From: Henricia sp. BOLD:AAB3569
Taxonomy: Eukaryota > Echinodermata > Asteroidea > Spinulosida > Echinasteridae
Length of the DNA stretch: 64,000 nucleotides
Direction of reading: 5' to 3'
Assembly (NCBI GenBank): GCA_037783545.1
Contig: JBBELK010000689.1
Coordinates: 124,001-188,000, forward strand
Shown here: one piece after another, positions 53,081 through 63,189 of the stretch
How the letters are laid out: each line of letters opens with the position of its first letter
How positions within the stretch are numbered: the stretch's first letter is position 1
Translations under genes and position numbers: made by a program
The notes under the pieces: model-generated
The model's database searches: none
Told to the model about the DNA's origin: nothing
What the model saw: the letters and a program-made list of their open reading frames with translations, nothing else

Positions 53081-55442
53081 GTGCGCAATATAGAGAGTTT
53101 AGGGCATGCAAAATTTGAAGTTCGTCGGAACATTTTTCGACCTCCAAATTTGCCGACGTTTGGACCACACTTTGACCAAATTGCCGAGCCAAACTGCGGT
53201 GCGTTAACGACAGTCCGAATGACTGAGCATGCGCACAACTCAGGAGTACCCCCAAAGAGGTGTGTACAGACAGCCACGGTTTGCGCGAGAGCAGTCTGGA
53301 AGCCTCAACCCAGTTTTTTCTAAACTTTGAAATTTCTCTGCCATTTCCCGGCGAAAGTCTGTCAATTTTTTATGACAAGTGCGCAATATAGAGAGTTTAG
53401 GGCATGCAAAATTAGAAGTTCGTCGGAACATTTTTCGACCTCCAAATTTGCCGACGTTTGGACCACACTTTGACCAAATTGCCGAGCCAAACTGCGGTGC
53501 GTTAACGACAGTCCGAATGACTGAGCATGCGCACAACTCAGGAGTACCCCAAAGAGGTGTGTACAGACAGTCACGGTTTGCGCGAGAGCAGTCAGGAAGC
53601 CTCAACCCAGTTTTTTCTAAACTTTGAAATTTCTCTGCCATTTCCCGGCGAAAGTCTGTCAATTTTGTATGACAAGTGCGCAATATAGAGAGTTTAGGGC
53701 ATGCAAAATTTGAAGTTCGTCGGAACAATTTTCGACCTCCAAATTTGCCGACGTTTGGACCACACTTTGACCAAATTGCCGAGCCAAACTGCGGTGCGTT
53801 AACGACAGTCCGAATGACTGAGCATGCGCACAACTCAGGAGTACCCCAAAGAGGTGTGTACAGAAAGCCACGGTTTGCGCGAGAGCATTCAGGAAGCCTC
53901 AACCCAGTTTTTTCTAAACTTTGAAATTTCTCTGCCATTTCCCGGCGAAAGTCTGTCAATTTTTTATGACAAGTGCGCAATATAGAGAGTTTAGGGCATG
54001 CAAAATTTGAAGTTCGTCGGAACATTTTTCGACCTCCAAATTTGCCGACGTTTGGACCACACTTTGACCAAATTGCCGAGCCAAACTGCGGTGCGTTAAC
54101 GACAGTCCGAATGACTGAGCATGCGCACAACTGAGGAGTACCCCAAAGAGGTGTGTACAGACAGCCACGGTTTGCGCGAGAGCAGTCAGGAAGCCTCAAC
54201 CCAGTTTTTTCTAAACTTTGAAATTTCTCTGCCATTTCCCGGCGAAAGTCTGTCAATTTTTTATGACAAGTGCGCAATATAAAGAGTTTAGGGCATGCAA
54301 AATTTGAAGTTCGTCGGAACATTTTTCGACCTCCAAATTTGCCGACGTTTGGACCACACTTTGACCAAATTGCCGAGCCAAACTGCGGTGCGTTAACGAC
54401 AGTCCGAATGACTGAGCATGCGCACAACTGAGGAGTACCCCCAAAGAGGTGTGTGCAGACAGCCACGGTTTGCGCGAGAGCAGTCAGGAAGCCTCAACCC
54501 AGTTTTTTCTAAACTTTGAAATTTCTCTGCCATTTCCCGGCGAAAGTCTGCCATTTTTTTATGACAAGTGCGCAATATAAAGAGTTTAGGGCATGCAAAA
54601 TTTGAAGTTCGTCGGAACATTTTTCGACCTCCAAATTTGCCGACGTTTGGACCACACTTTGACCAAATTGCCGAGCCAAACTGCGGTGCGTTAACGACAG
54701 TCCGAATGACTGAGCATGCGCACAACTCAGGAGTACCCCAAAGAGGTGTGTACAGACAGCCACGGTTTGCGCGAGAGCAGTCAGGAAGCCTCAACCCAGT
54801 TTTTTCTAAACTTTGAAATTTCTCTGCCATTTCCCGGCGAAAGTCTGTCAATTTTTTATGACAAGTGCGCAATATAGAGAGTTTAGGGCATGCAAAATTT
54901 GAAGTTCGTCGGAACATTTTTCGACCTCCAAATTTGCCGACGTTTGGACCACACTTTGACCAAATTGCCGAGCCAAACTGCGGTGCGTTAACGACATGCG
55001 CACAACTCAGGAGTACCCCCAAAGAGGTGTGTACAGACAGCCACGGTTTGCGCGAGAGCAGTCAGGAAGCCTCAACCCAGTTTTTTCTAAACTTTGAAAT
55101 TTCTCAGCCATTTCCCGGCGAAAGTCTGTCAATTTTTTATGACAAGTGCGCAATATAGAGAGTTTAGGGCATGCAAAATTTGAAGTTCGTCGGAACATTT
55201 TTCGACCTCCAAATTTGCCGACGTTTGGACCACACTTTGACCAAATTGCCGAGCCAAACTGCGGTGCGTTAACGACAGTCCGAATGACTGAGCATGCGCA
55301 CAACTCAGGAGTACCCCAAAGAGGTGTGTACAGGCAGCCACGGTTTGCGCGAGAGCAGTCAGGAAGCCTCAACCCAGTTTTTTCTAAACTTCGAAATTTC
55401 TCTGCCATTTCCCGGCGAAAGTCTGTAAATTTTTTATGACAA
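53081..55442. repeat. 2362-bp octamer, copy 2
   Basis: Same order as 50736-53080. It is 17 bp longer because the fifth monomer (54270) is full length where copy 1 has the 281-bp monomer 51925. That monomer also carries ATAAAG, CAACTGAGG, five C and GTGTGCAG, so it looks like a mosaic of neighbouring types. All other members correspond one to one. Confidence 0.88.
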
Positions 55443-55739
55443 GTGCGCAATATAGAGAGTTTAGGGCATGCAAAATTTGAAGTTCGTCGGAACATTTTTC
55501 GACCTCCAAATTTGCCGACGTTTGGACCACACTTTGACCAAATTGCCGAGCCAAACTGCGGTGCGTTAACGACAGTCCGAATGACTGAGCATGCGCACAA
55601 CTCAGGAGTACCCCAAAGAGGTGTGTACAGACAGCCACGGTTTGCGCGAGAGCAGTCAGGAAGCCTCAACCCAGTTTTTTCTAAACTTTGAAATTTCTCT
55701 GCCATTTCCCGGCGAAAGTCTGTCAATTTTTTATGACAA
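54865..55739. repeat. 875-bp trimer, copy 1
   Basis: A 281-bp monomer, an ACAGGCAG monomer (55146), and a monomer preceded by AACTTCGAAATT and GTCTGTAAATT (55443). It is repeated directly at 55740-56614 with all markers. Confidence 0.92.
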
Positions 55740-56614
55740 GTGCGCAATATAGAGAGTTTAGGGCATGCAAAATTTGAAGTTCGTCGGAACATTTTTCGAC
55801 CTCCAAATTTGCCGACGTTTGGACCACACTTTGACCAAATTGCCGAGCCAAACTGCGGTGCGTTAACGACATGCGCACAACTCAGGAGTACCCCCAAAGA
55901 GGTGTGTACAGACAGCCACGGTTTGCGCGAGAGCAGTCAGGAAGCCTCAACCCAGTTTTTTCTAAACTTTGAAATTTCTCAGCCATTTCCCGGCGAAAGT
56001 CTGTCAATTTTTTATGACAAGTGCGCAATATAGAGAGTTTAGGGCATGCAAAATTTGAAGTTCGTCGGAACATTTTTCGACCTCCAAATTTGCCGACGTT
56101 TGGACCACACTTTGACCAAATTGCCGAGCCAAACTGCGGTGCGTTAACGACAGTCCGAATGACTGAGCATGCGCACAACTCAGGAGTACCCCAAAGAGGT
56201 GTGTACAGGCAGCCACGGTTTGCGCGAGAGCAGTCAGGAAGCCTCAACCCAGTTTTTTCTAAACTTCGAAATTTCTCTGCCATTTCCCGGCGAAAGTCTG
56301 TAAATTTTTTATGACAAGTGCGCAATATAGAGAGTTTAGGGCATGCAAAATTTGAAGTTCGTCGGAACATTTTTCGACCTCCAAATTTGCCGACGTTTGG
56401 ACCACACTTTGACCAAATTGCCGAGCCAAACTGCGGTGCGTTAACGACAGTCCGAATGACTGAGCATGCGCACAACTCAGGAGTACCCCAAAGAGGTGTG
56501 TACAGACAGCCACGGTTTGCGCGAGAGCAGTCAGGAAGCCTCAACCCAGTTTTTTCTAAACTTTGAAATTTCTCTGCCATTTCCCGGCGAAAGTCTGTCA
56601 ATTTTTTATGACAA
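55740..56614. repeat. 875-bp trimer, copy 2
   Basis: Direct repeat of 54865-55739. AACTTCGAAATT and GTCTGTAAATT occur only in these two copies, so the duplication is recent relative to those changes. Confidence 0.92.
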
Positions 56615-57208
56615 GTGCGCAATATAGAGAGTTTAGGGCATGCAAAATTTGAAGTTCGTCGGAACATTTTTCGACCTCCAAATTTGCCGACGTTTAGACC
56701 ACACTTTGACCAAATTGCCGAGCCAAACTGCGGTGCGTTAACGACAGTCCGAATGACTGAGCATGCGCACAACTCAGGAGTACCCCAAAGATGTGTGTAC
56801 AGACAGCCACGGTTTGCGCGAGAGCAGTCAGGAAGCCTCAACCCAGTTTTTTCTAAACTTTGAAATTTATCTGCCATTTCCCGGCGAAAGTCTGTCAATT
56901 TTTTATGACAAGTGCGCAATATAGAGAGTTTAGGGCATGCAACATTTGAAGTTCGTCGGAACATTTTTCGACCTCCAAATTTGCCGACGTTTGGACCACA
57001 CTTTGACCAAATTGCCGAGCCAAACTGCGGTGCGTTAACGACAGTCCGAATGACTGAGCATGCGCACAACTCAGGAGTACCCTAAAGAGGTGTGTACAGA
57101 CAGCCACGGTTTGCGCGAGAGCAGTCAGGAAGCCTCAACCCAGTTTTTTCTAAACTTTGAAATTTCTCTGCCATTTCCCGGCGAAAGTCTGTCAATTTTT
57201 TATGACAA

Positions 57209-58692
57209 GTGCGCAATATAGAGAGTTTAGGGCATGCAAAATTTGAAGTTCGTCGGAACATTTTTCGACCTCCAAATTTGCCGACGTTTGGACCACACTT
57301 TGACCAAATTGCCGAGCCAAACTGCGGTGCGTTAACGACAGTCCGAATGACTGAGCATGCGCACAACTCAGGAGTACCCCAAAGAGGTGTGTACAGACAG
57401 CCACGGTTTGCGCGAGAGCAGTCAGGAAGCCTCAACCCAGTTTTTTCTAAACTTTGAAATTTCTCTGCCATTTCCCGGCGAAAGTCTGTCAATTTGTTAT
57501 GACAAGTGCGCAATATAGAGAGTTTAGGGCATGCAAAATTTGAAGTTCGTCGGAACATTTTTCGACCTCCAAATCTGCCGACGTTTGGACCACACTTTGA
57601 CCAAATTGCCGAGCCAAACTGCGGTGCGTTAACGACAGTCCGAATGACTGAGCATGCGCACAACTCAGGAGTACCCCAAAGAGGTGTGTACAGACAGCCA
57701 CGGTTTGCGCGAGAGCAGTCAGGAAGCCTCAACCCAGTTTTTTCTAAACTTTGAAATTTCTCTGCCATTTCCCGGCGAAAGTCTGTCAATTTTTTATGAC
57801 AAGTGCGCAATATAGAGAGTTTAGGGCATGCAAAATTTGAAGTTCGTCGGAACATTTTTCGACCTCCAAATCTGCCGACGTTTGGACCACACTTTGACCA
57901 AATTGCCGAGCCAAACTGCGGTGCGTTAACGACAGTCCGAATGACTGAGCATGCGCACAACTCAGGAGTACCCCAAAGAGGTGTGTACAGACAGCCACGG
58001 TTTGCGCGAGAGCAGTCAGGAAGCCTCAACCCAGTTTTTTCTAAACTTTGAAATTTCTCTGCCATTTCCCGGCGAAAGTCTGTCAATTTTTTATGACAAG
58101 TGCGCAATATAGAGAGTTTAGGGCATGCAAAATTTGAAGTTCGTCGGAACATTTTTCGACCTCCAAATTTGCCGACGTTTGGACCACACTTTGACCAAAT
58201 TGCCGAGCCAAACTGCGGTGCGTTAACGACAGTCCGAATGACTGAGCATGCGCACAACTCAGGAGTACCCCAAAGAGGTGTGTACAGACAGCCACGGTTT
58301 GCGCGAGAGCAGTCAGGAAGCCTCACCCAGTTTTTTCTAAACTTTGAAATTTCTCTGCCATTTCCCGGCGAAAGTCTGTCAATTTTTTATGACAAGTGCG
58401 CAATATAGAGAGTTTAGGGCATGCACAATTTGAAGTTCGTCGGAACATTTTTCGACCTCCAAATTTGCCGACGTTTGGACCACACTTTGACCAAATTGCC
58501 GAGCCAAACTGCGGTGCGTTAACGACAGTCCGAATGACTGAGCATGCGCACAACTTAGGAGTACCCCAAAGAGGTGTGTACAGACAGCCACGGTTTGCGC
58601 GAGAGCAGTCAGGAAGCCTCAACCCAGTTTTTTCTAAACTTTGAAATTTCTCTGCCATTTCCCGGCGAAAGTCTGTCAATTTTTTATGACAA
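57209..58692. repeat. 1484-bp pentamer, copy 1
   Basis: Plain monomer (57209), AAATCTGCC with GTTATG (57506), AAATCTGCC (57803), plain (58100, with one A missing in CCTCACCCAG) and GCACAATTTG/CAACTTAGG (58396). Confidence 0.87.
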
Positions 58693-60183
58693 GTGCGCAA
58701 TATAGAGAGTTTAGGGCATGCAAAATTTGAAGTTCGTCGGAACATTTTTCGACCTCCAAATTTGCCGACGTTTGGACCACACTTTGACCAAATTGCCGAG
58801 CCAAACTGCGGTGCGTTAACGACAGTCCGAATGACTGAGCATGCGCACAACTCAGGAGTACCCCAAAGAGGTGTGTACAGACAGCCACGGTTTGCGCGAG
58901 AGCAGTCAGGAAGCCTCAACCCAGTTTTTTCTAAACTTTGAAATTTCTCTGCCATTTCCCGGCGAAAGTCTGTCAATTTGTTATGACAAGTGCGCAATAT
59001 AGAGAGTTTAGGGCATGCAAAATTTGAAGTTCGTCGGAACATTTTTCGACCTCCAAATCTGCCGACGTTTGGACCACACTTTGACCAAATTGCCGAGCCA
59101 AACTGCGGTGCGTTAACGACAGTCCGAATGACTGAGCATGCGCACAACTCAGGAGTACCCCAAAGAGGTGTGTACAGACAGCCACGGTTTGCGCGAGAGC
59201 AGTCAGGAAGCCTCAACCCAGTTTTTTCTAAACTTTGAAATTTCTCTGCCATTTCCCGGCGAAAGTCTGTCAATTTTTTATGACAAGTGCGCAATATAGA
59301 GAGTTTAGGGCATGCAAAATTTGAAGTTCGTCGGAACATTTTTCGACCTCCAAATCTGCCGACGTTTGGACCACACTTTGACCAAATTGCCGAGCCAAAC
59401 TGCGGTGCGTTAACGACAGTCCGAATGACTGAGCATGCGCACAACTCAGCAGTACCCAGTACCCCAAAGAGGTGTGTACAGACAGCCACGGTTTGCGCGA
59501 GAGCAGTCAGGAAGCCTCAACCCAGTTTTTTCTAAACTTTGAAATTTCTCTGCCATTTCCCGGCGAAAGTCTGTCAATTTTTTATGACAAGTGCGCAATA
59601 TAGAGAGTTTAGGGCATGCAAAATTTGAAGTTCGTCGGAACATTTTTCGACCTCCAAATTTGCCGACGTTTGGACCACACTTTGACCAAATTGCCGAGCC
59701 AAACTGCGGTGCGTTAACGACAGTCCGAATGACTGAGCATGCGCACAACTCAGGAGTACCCCAAAGAGGTGTGTACAGACAGCCACGGTTTGCGCGAGAG
59801 CAGTCAGGAAGCCTCAACCCAGTTTTTTCTAACTTTGAAATTTCTCTGCCATTTCCCGGCGAAAGTCTGTCAATTTTTTATGACAAGTGCGCAATATAGA
59901 GAGTTTAGGGCATGCACAATTTGAAGTTCGTCGGAACATTTTCGACCTCCAAATTTGCCGACGTTTGGACCACACTTTGACCAAATTGCCGAGCCAAACT
60001 GCGGTGCGTTAACGACAGTCCGAATGACTGAGCATGCGCACAACTTAGGAGTACCCCCAAAGAGGTGTGTACAGACAGCCACGGTTTGCGCGAGAGCAGT
60101 CAGGAAGCCTCAACCCAGTTTTTTCTAAACTTTGAAATTTCTCTGCCATTTCCCGGCGAAAGTCTGTCAATTTTTTATGACAA
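58693..60183. repeat. 1491-bp pentamer, copy 2
   Basis: Same marker order as 57209-58692. It is 7 bp longer because of a short tandem duplication at 59451-59464, with a few single-base indels also present. Confidence 0.85.
59451..59464. repeat. 7-bp tandem duplication AGTACCC inside a monomer
   Basis: AGTACCC occurs twice in a row where all other monomers have it once, and the preceding CAGGAG reads CAGCAG. The host monomer is therefore 304 bp. It looks like a simple replication slip. Confidence 0.9.
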
Positions 60184-61188
60184 GTGCGCAATATAGAGAG
60201 TTTAGGGCATGCAAAATTTGAAGTTCGTCGGAACATTTTTCGACCTCCAAATTTGCCGACGTTTGGACCACACTTTGACCAAATTGCCGAGCCAAACTGC
60301 GGTGCGTTAACGACAGTCCGAATGACTGAGCATGCGCACAACTCAGGAGTACCCAAAGAGGTGTGTACAGACAGCCACGGTTTGCGCGAGAGCAGTCAGG
60401 AAGCCTCAACCCAGTTTTTTCTAAACTTTGAAATTTCTCCTGCCATTTCCCGGCGAAAGTCTGTCAATTTTTTATGACAAGTGCGCAATATAGAGAGTTT
60501 AGGGCATGCAAAATTTGAAGTTCGTCGGAACATTTTTCGACCTCCAATTTGCCGACGTTTGGACCACACTTTGACCAAATTGCCGAGCCAAACTGCGGTG
60601 CGTTAACGACAGTCCGAATGACTGAGCATGCGCACAACTCAGGAGTACCCCAAAGAGGTGTGTACAGACAGCCACGGTTTGCGCGAGAGCAGTCAGGAAG
60701 CCTCAACCCAGTTTTTTCTAAACTTTTGAAATTTCTCTGCCATTTCCCGGCGAAAGTCTGTCAATTTTTTATGACAAGTGCGCAATATAGAGAGTTTAGG
60801 GCATGCACAATTTGAAGTTCGTCGGAACATTTTTCGACCTCCAAATTTGCCGACGTTTGGACCACACTTTGACCAAATTGCCGAGCCAAACTGCGGTGCG
60901 TTAACGACAGTCCGAATGACTGAGCATGCGCACAACTTAGGAGTACCCCAAAGAGGTGTGTACAGACAGCCACGGTTTGCGCGAGAGCAGTCAGGAAGCC
61001 TCAACCCAGTTTTTTCTAAACTTGAAATTTCTCTGCCATTTCCCGGCGAAAGTCTGTCAATTTTTTATGACAAGTGCGCAATATAGAGAGTTTAGGGCAT
61101 GCAAAATTTGAAGTTCGTCGGAACATTTTTCGACCTCAAATTTGCCGACGTTTGGACCACACTTTGACCAAATTGCCTTTTCTAAAAT

Positions 61189-61210
61189 GTTTTATTCGTC
61201 CGAATAAAAC
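61189..61210. repeat. Perfect 22-bp palindrome near the insertion edge
   Basis: GTTTTATTCG and CGAATAAAAC are exact reverse complements separated by TC. The structure begins 11 bp inside the insertion. Helitron 3' ends have a hairpin about 10-12 bp from the terminus, and on the minus strand this one has that spacing. However, the terminal CTRR is absent and the stem is AT-rich, so the resemblance is weak. Confidence 0.85.
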
Positions 61211-61262
61211 ACGCTAACCAGGTCCAACGTTGTGTACCGATAGAACCAGCGCTTCAGCCGTT

Positions 61263-61469
61263 GTCGTTGCCAGTCCAGGTCATTTATCCACTAAGCGTTC
61301 GCCGTTATTGCCAAATTTCCTCATTCGTAGTCGTTGCCAGTCCAGGTCATTTATCCACCAATTGTTCGTCGTTATTGCCAAATTTCCTCATTCGTTGTCG
61401 TTGCCAGTCCAGGTCATTTATCCACCAAATTTCCTCATTCGTTGTCGTTGCCAATCCAGGTCATTATCC
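61263..61469. repeat. Minisatellite within the insertion (67/67/47-bp units)
   Basis: Units begin with GTCGTTGCCA at 61263, 61330, 61397 and 61444. The first two are 67 bp, the third 47 bp and the fourth partial. The third lacks 20 bp between two CCAA tetramers present in unit two, a microhomology-type deletion. Units one and two differ at a few positions (CACTAAGC against CACCAATT, for example). Confidence 0.92.
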
Positions 61470-62300
61470 GGCGAGTATTCTCCATCACAATCATCACCAA
61501 TCTTGGTCGATCGTGTCCGAGTATCAGGTCATATCCTTCGAGAAGCACCACAGGGTACATCCTCATAAAACCACAATCGTCACCAGTCCAGGTCTGGAAG
61601 AATCAAGACCGCAGACTCGATCCAATCGTGTTCCAAAATTGTATCGGCGTTCCCCGTGACGTACGTACTGGTCACTCCATCGTTGAGCAACGTTCCAGGA
61701 CATCACGGGATTCCGCGAAAAACTCCTCCAAACTACCTATGTGCAAGGGTAGTCCTTTGGAAAGCGGTCATCACAGGCCAGCGAGGAAAGAACCCGTACG
61801 CCAACCCGACCGCCTCAACTGCGGTGCGTTAACGACAGTCCGAATGACTGAGCATGCGCACAACTCAGGAGTACCCCAAAGAGGTGTGTACAGACAGCCA
61901 CGGTTTGCGCGAGAGCAGTCAGGAAGCCTCAACCCAGTTTTTTCTAAACTTTGAAATTTCTCTGCCATTTCCCGGCGAAAGTCTGTCAATTTTTTATGAC
62001 AAGTGCGCAATATAGAGAGTTTAGGGCATGCAAAATTTGAAGTTCGTCGGAACATTTTTCGACCTCCAAATTTGCCGACGTTTGGACCACACTTTGACCA
62101 AATTGCCGAGCCAAACTGCGGTGCGTTAACGACAGTCCGAATGACTGAGCATGCGCACAACTCAGGAGTACCCCCAAAGAGGTGTGTACAGACAGCCACG
62201 GTTTGCGCGAGAGCAGTCAGGAAGCCTCAACCCAGTTTTTTCTAAACTTTGAAATTTCTCTGCCATTTCCCGGCGAAAGTCTGTCAATTTTTTATGACAA

Positions 62301-63189
62301 GTGCGCAATATAGAGAGTTTAGGGCATGCAAAATTTGAAGTTCGTCGGAACATTTTTCGACCTCCAAATTTGCCGACGTTTGGACCACACTTTGACCAAA
62401 TTGCCGAGCCAAACTGCGGTGCGTTAACGACAGTCCGAATGACTGAGCATGCGCACAACTCAGGAGTACCCCAAAGAGGTGTGTACAGACAGCCACGGTT
62501 TGCGCGAGAGCAGTCAGGAAGCCTCAACCCAGTTTTTTCTAAACTTTGAAATTTCTCTGCCATTTCCGGCGAAAGTCTGTCAATTTTTTATGACAAGTGC
62601 GCAATATAGAGAGTTTAGGGCATGCAGAATTTGAAGTTCGTCGGAACATTTTTCGACCTCCAAATTGCCGACGTTTGGACCACACTTTGACCAAATTGCC
62701 GAGCCAAACTGCGGTGCGTTAACGACAGTCCGAATGACTGAGCATGCGCACAACTCAGGAGTACCCCAAAGAGGTGTGTACAGACAGCCACGGTTGCGCG
62801 AGAGCAGTCAGGAAGCCTCAACCCAGTTTTTTCTAAACTTTGAAATTTCTCTGCCATTTCCCGGCGAAAGTCTGTCAATTTTGTTATGACAAGTGCGCAA
62901 TATAGAGAGTTTAGGGCATGCAAATTTGAAGTTCGTCGGAACATTTTTCGACCTCCAAATTTGCCGACGTTTGGACCACACTTTGACCAAATTGCCGAGC
63001 CAAACTGCGGTGCGTTAACGACAGTCCGAATGACTGAGCATGCGCACAACTCAGGAGTACCCCAAAGAGGTGTGTACAGACAGCCACGGTTTGCGCGAGA
63101 GTAGTCAGGAAGCCTCAACCCAGTTTTTTCTAAACTTTGAAATTTCTCTGCCATTTCCCGGCGAAAGTCTGTCAATTTTTTTATGACAA
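62301..63189. repeat. 889-bp trimer, copy 1 (copy 2 from 63190)
   Basis: The order is a monomer ending in ATTTCCGGCG (two C lost), a GCAGAATTTG monomer (62597) and a TTTTGTTATG monomer (62893). The same order recurs at 63190, 63486 and 63784. The ATTTCCGGCG deletion is present in both copies, so that indel is inherited and not a random read error. Confidence 0.85.

Larger units (their letters stand above)
1..61177. repeat. Satellite array, left block (~297-bp monomer)
   Basis: About 206 monomers lie head to tail in one orientation with no inverted monomer seen and no other DNA between them. The GTGCGCAATATA motif recurs at 92, 390, 687, 985, 1283, 1580, 1879 and so on to 60778, with spacings almost always 297 or 298 bp and a minority of 281 bp. 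Copies differ from the consensus by roughly zero to a few substitutions each, so homogenisation is strong. The array is cut by the window start and is interrupted at 61178 by foreign DNA. Such arrays are known from eukaryotic heterochromatin. Centromeric, pericentromeric or subtelomeric location is inference. No gene lies anywhere in it. Confidence 0.97.
56615..61177. repeat. Domain 11: pentamer repeats leading to the insertion
   Basis: Monomers at 56615 (GTTTAGACC, AAGATGTG) and 56912 (GCAACATTTG, CCCTAAAG) are followed by the pentamer at 57209-58692 and its copy at 58693-60183, then by 60184, 60481 and 60778, and a monomer cut at 61177. Monomers with GCACAATTTG and CAACTTAGG recur at 58396, 59887 and 60778. 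Single-base indels become frequent from about 59.8 kb. Confidence 0.82.
61178..61816. other. Unidentified 639-bp insertion in the satellite
   Basis: The satellite stops after AAATTGCC (61177) and resumes at AACTGCGG (61817). Only the 6 bp GAGCCA of the monomer is missing, so this is an insertion into one monomer and not the end of the array. No target-site duplication or terminal inverted repeat is visible. Inside are a perfect 22-bp palindrome 11 bp from the left edge and a minisatellite (61263-61469), with looser echoes of CACCAGTCCAGGTC near 61490 and 61581. The remaining ~340 bp are unique. Overlapping open frames in several phases exist but encode nothing I recognise. Candidates are a non-autonomous Helitron/Helentron-like element or DNA captured during break repair; neither is established. 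Confidence 0.85.

Noticed and set aside
1-61177. Telomeric relation, from one TTTAGGG per monomer
   Set aside because: It is a single isolated heptamer per monomer, never in tandem, and is expected by chance in a sequence of this length.
61178-61816. Canonical Helitron
   Set aside because: The hairpin spacing fits, but there is no CTRR terminus, no TC start at the other edge and no A/T target, so only a loose resemblance remains.
61178-61816. Array boundary with flanking unique DNA
   Set aside because: The satellite resumes just 6 bp further on in the same monomer and orientation, so it is an insertion and not an edge.
61178-61816. LTR element or cut-and-paste DNA transposon
   Set aside because: No terminal repeats, target-site duplication or protein remnant could be found at either edge.
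61230-61954. Three overlapping plus-strand frames (112, 132 and 206 codons) across the insertion
   Set aside because: They read the minisatellite in three phases (67 bp shifts the frame by one each unit) and one runs into the satellite. No recognisable protein similarity or codon signature.
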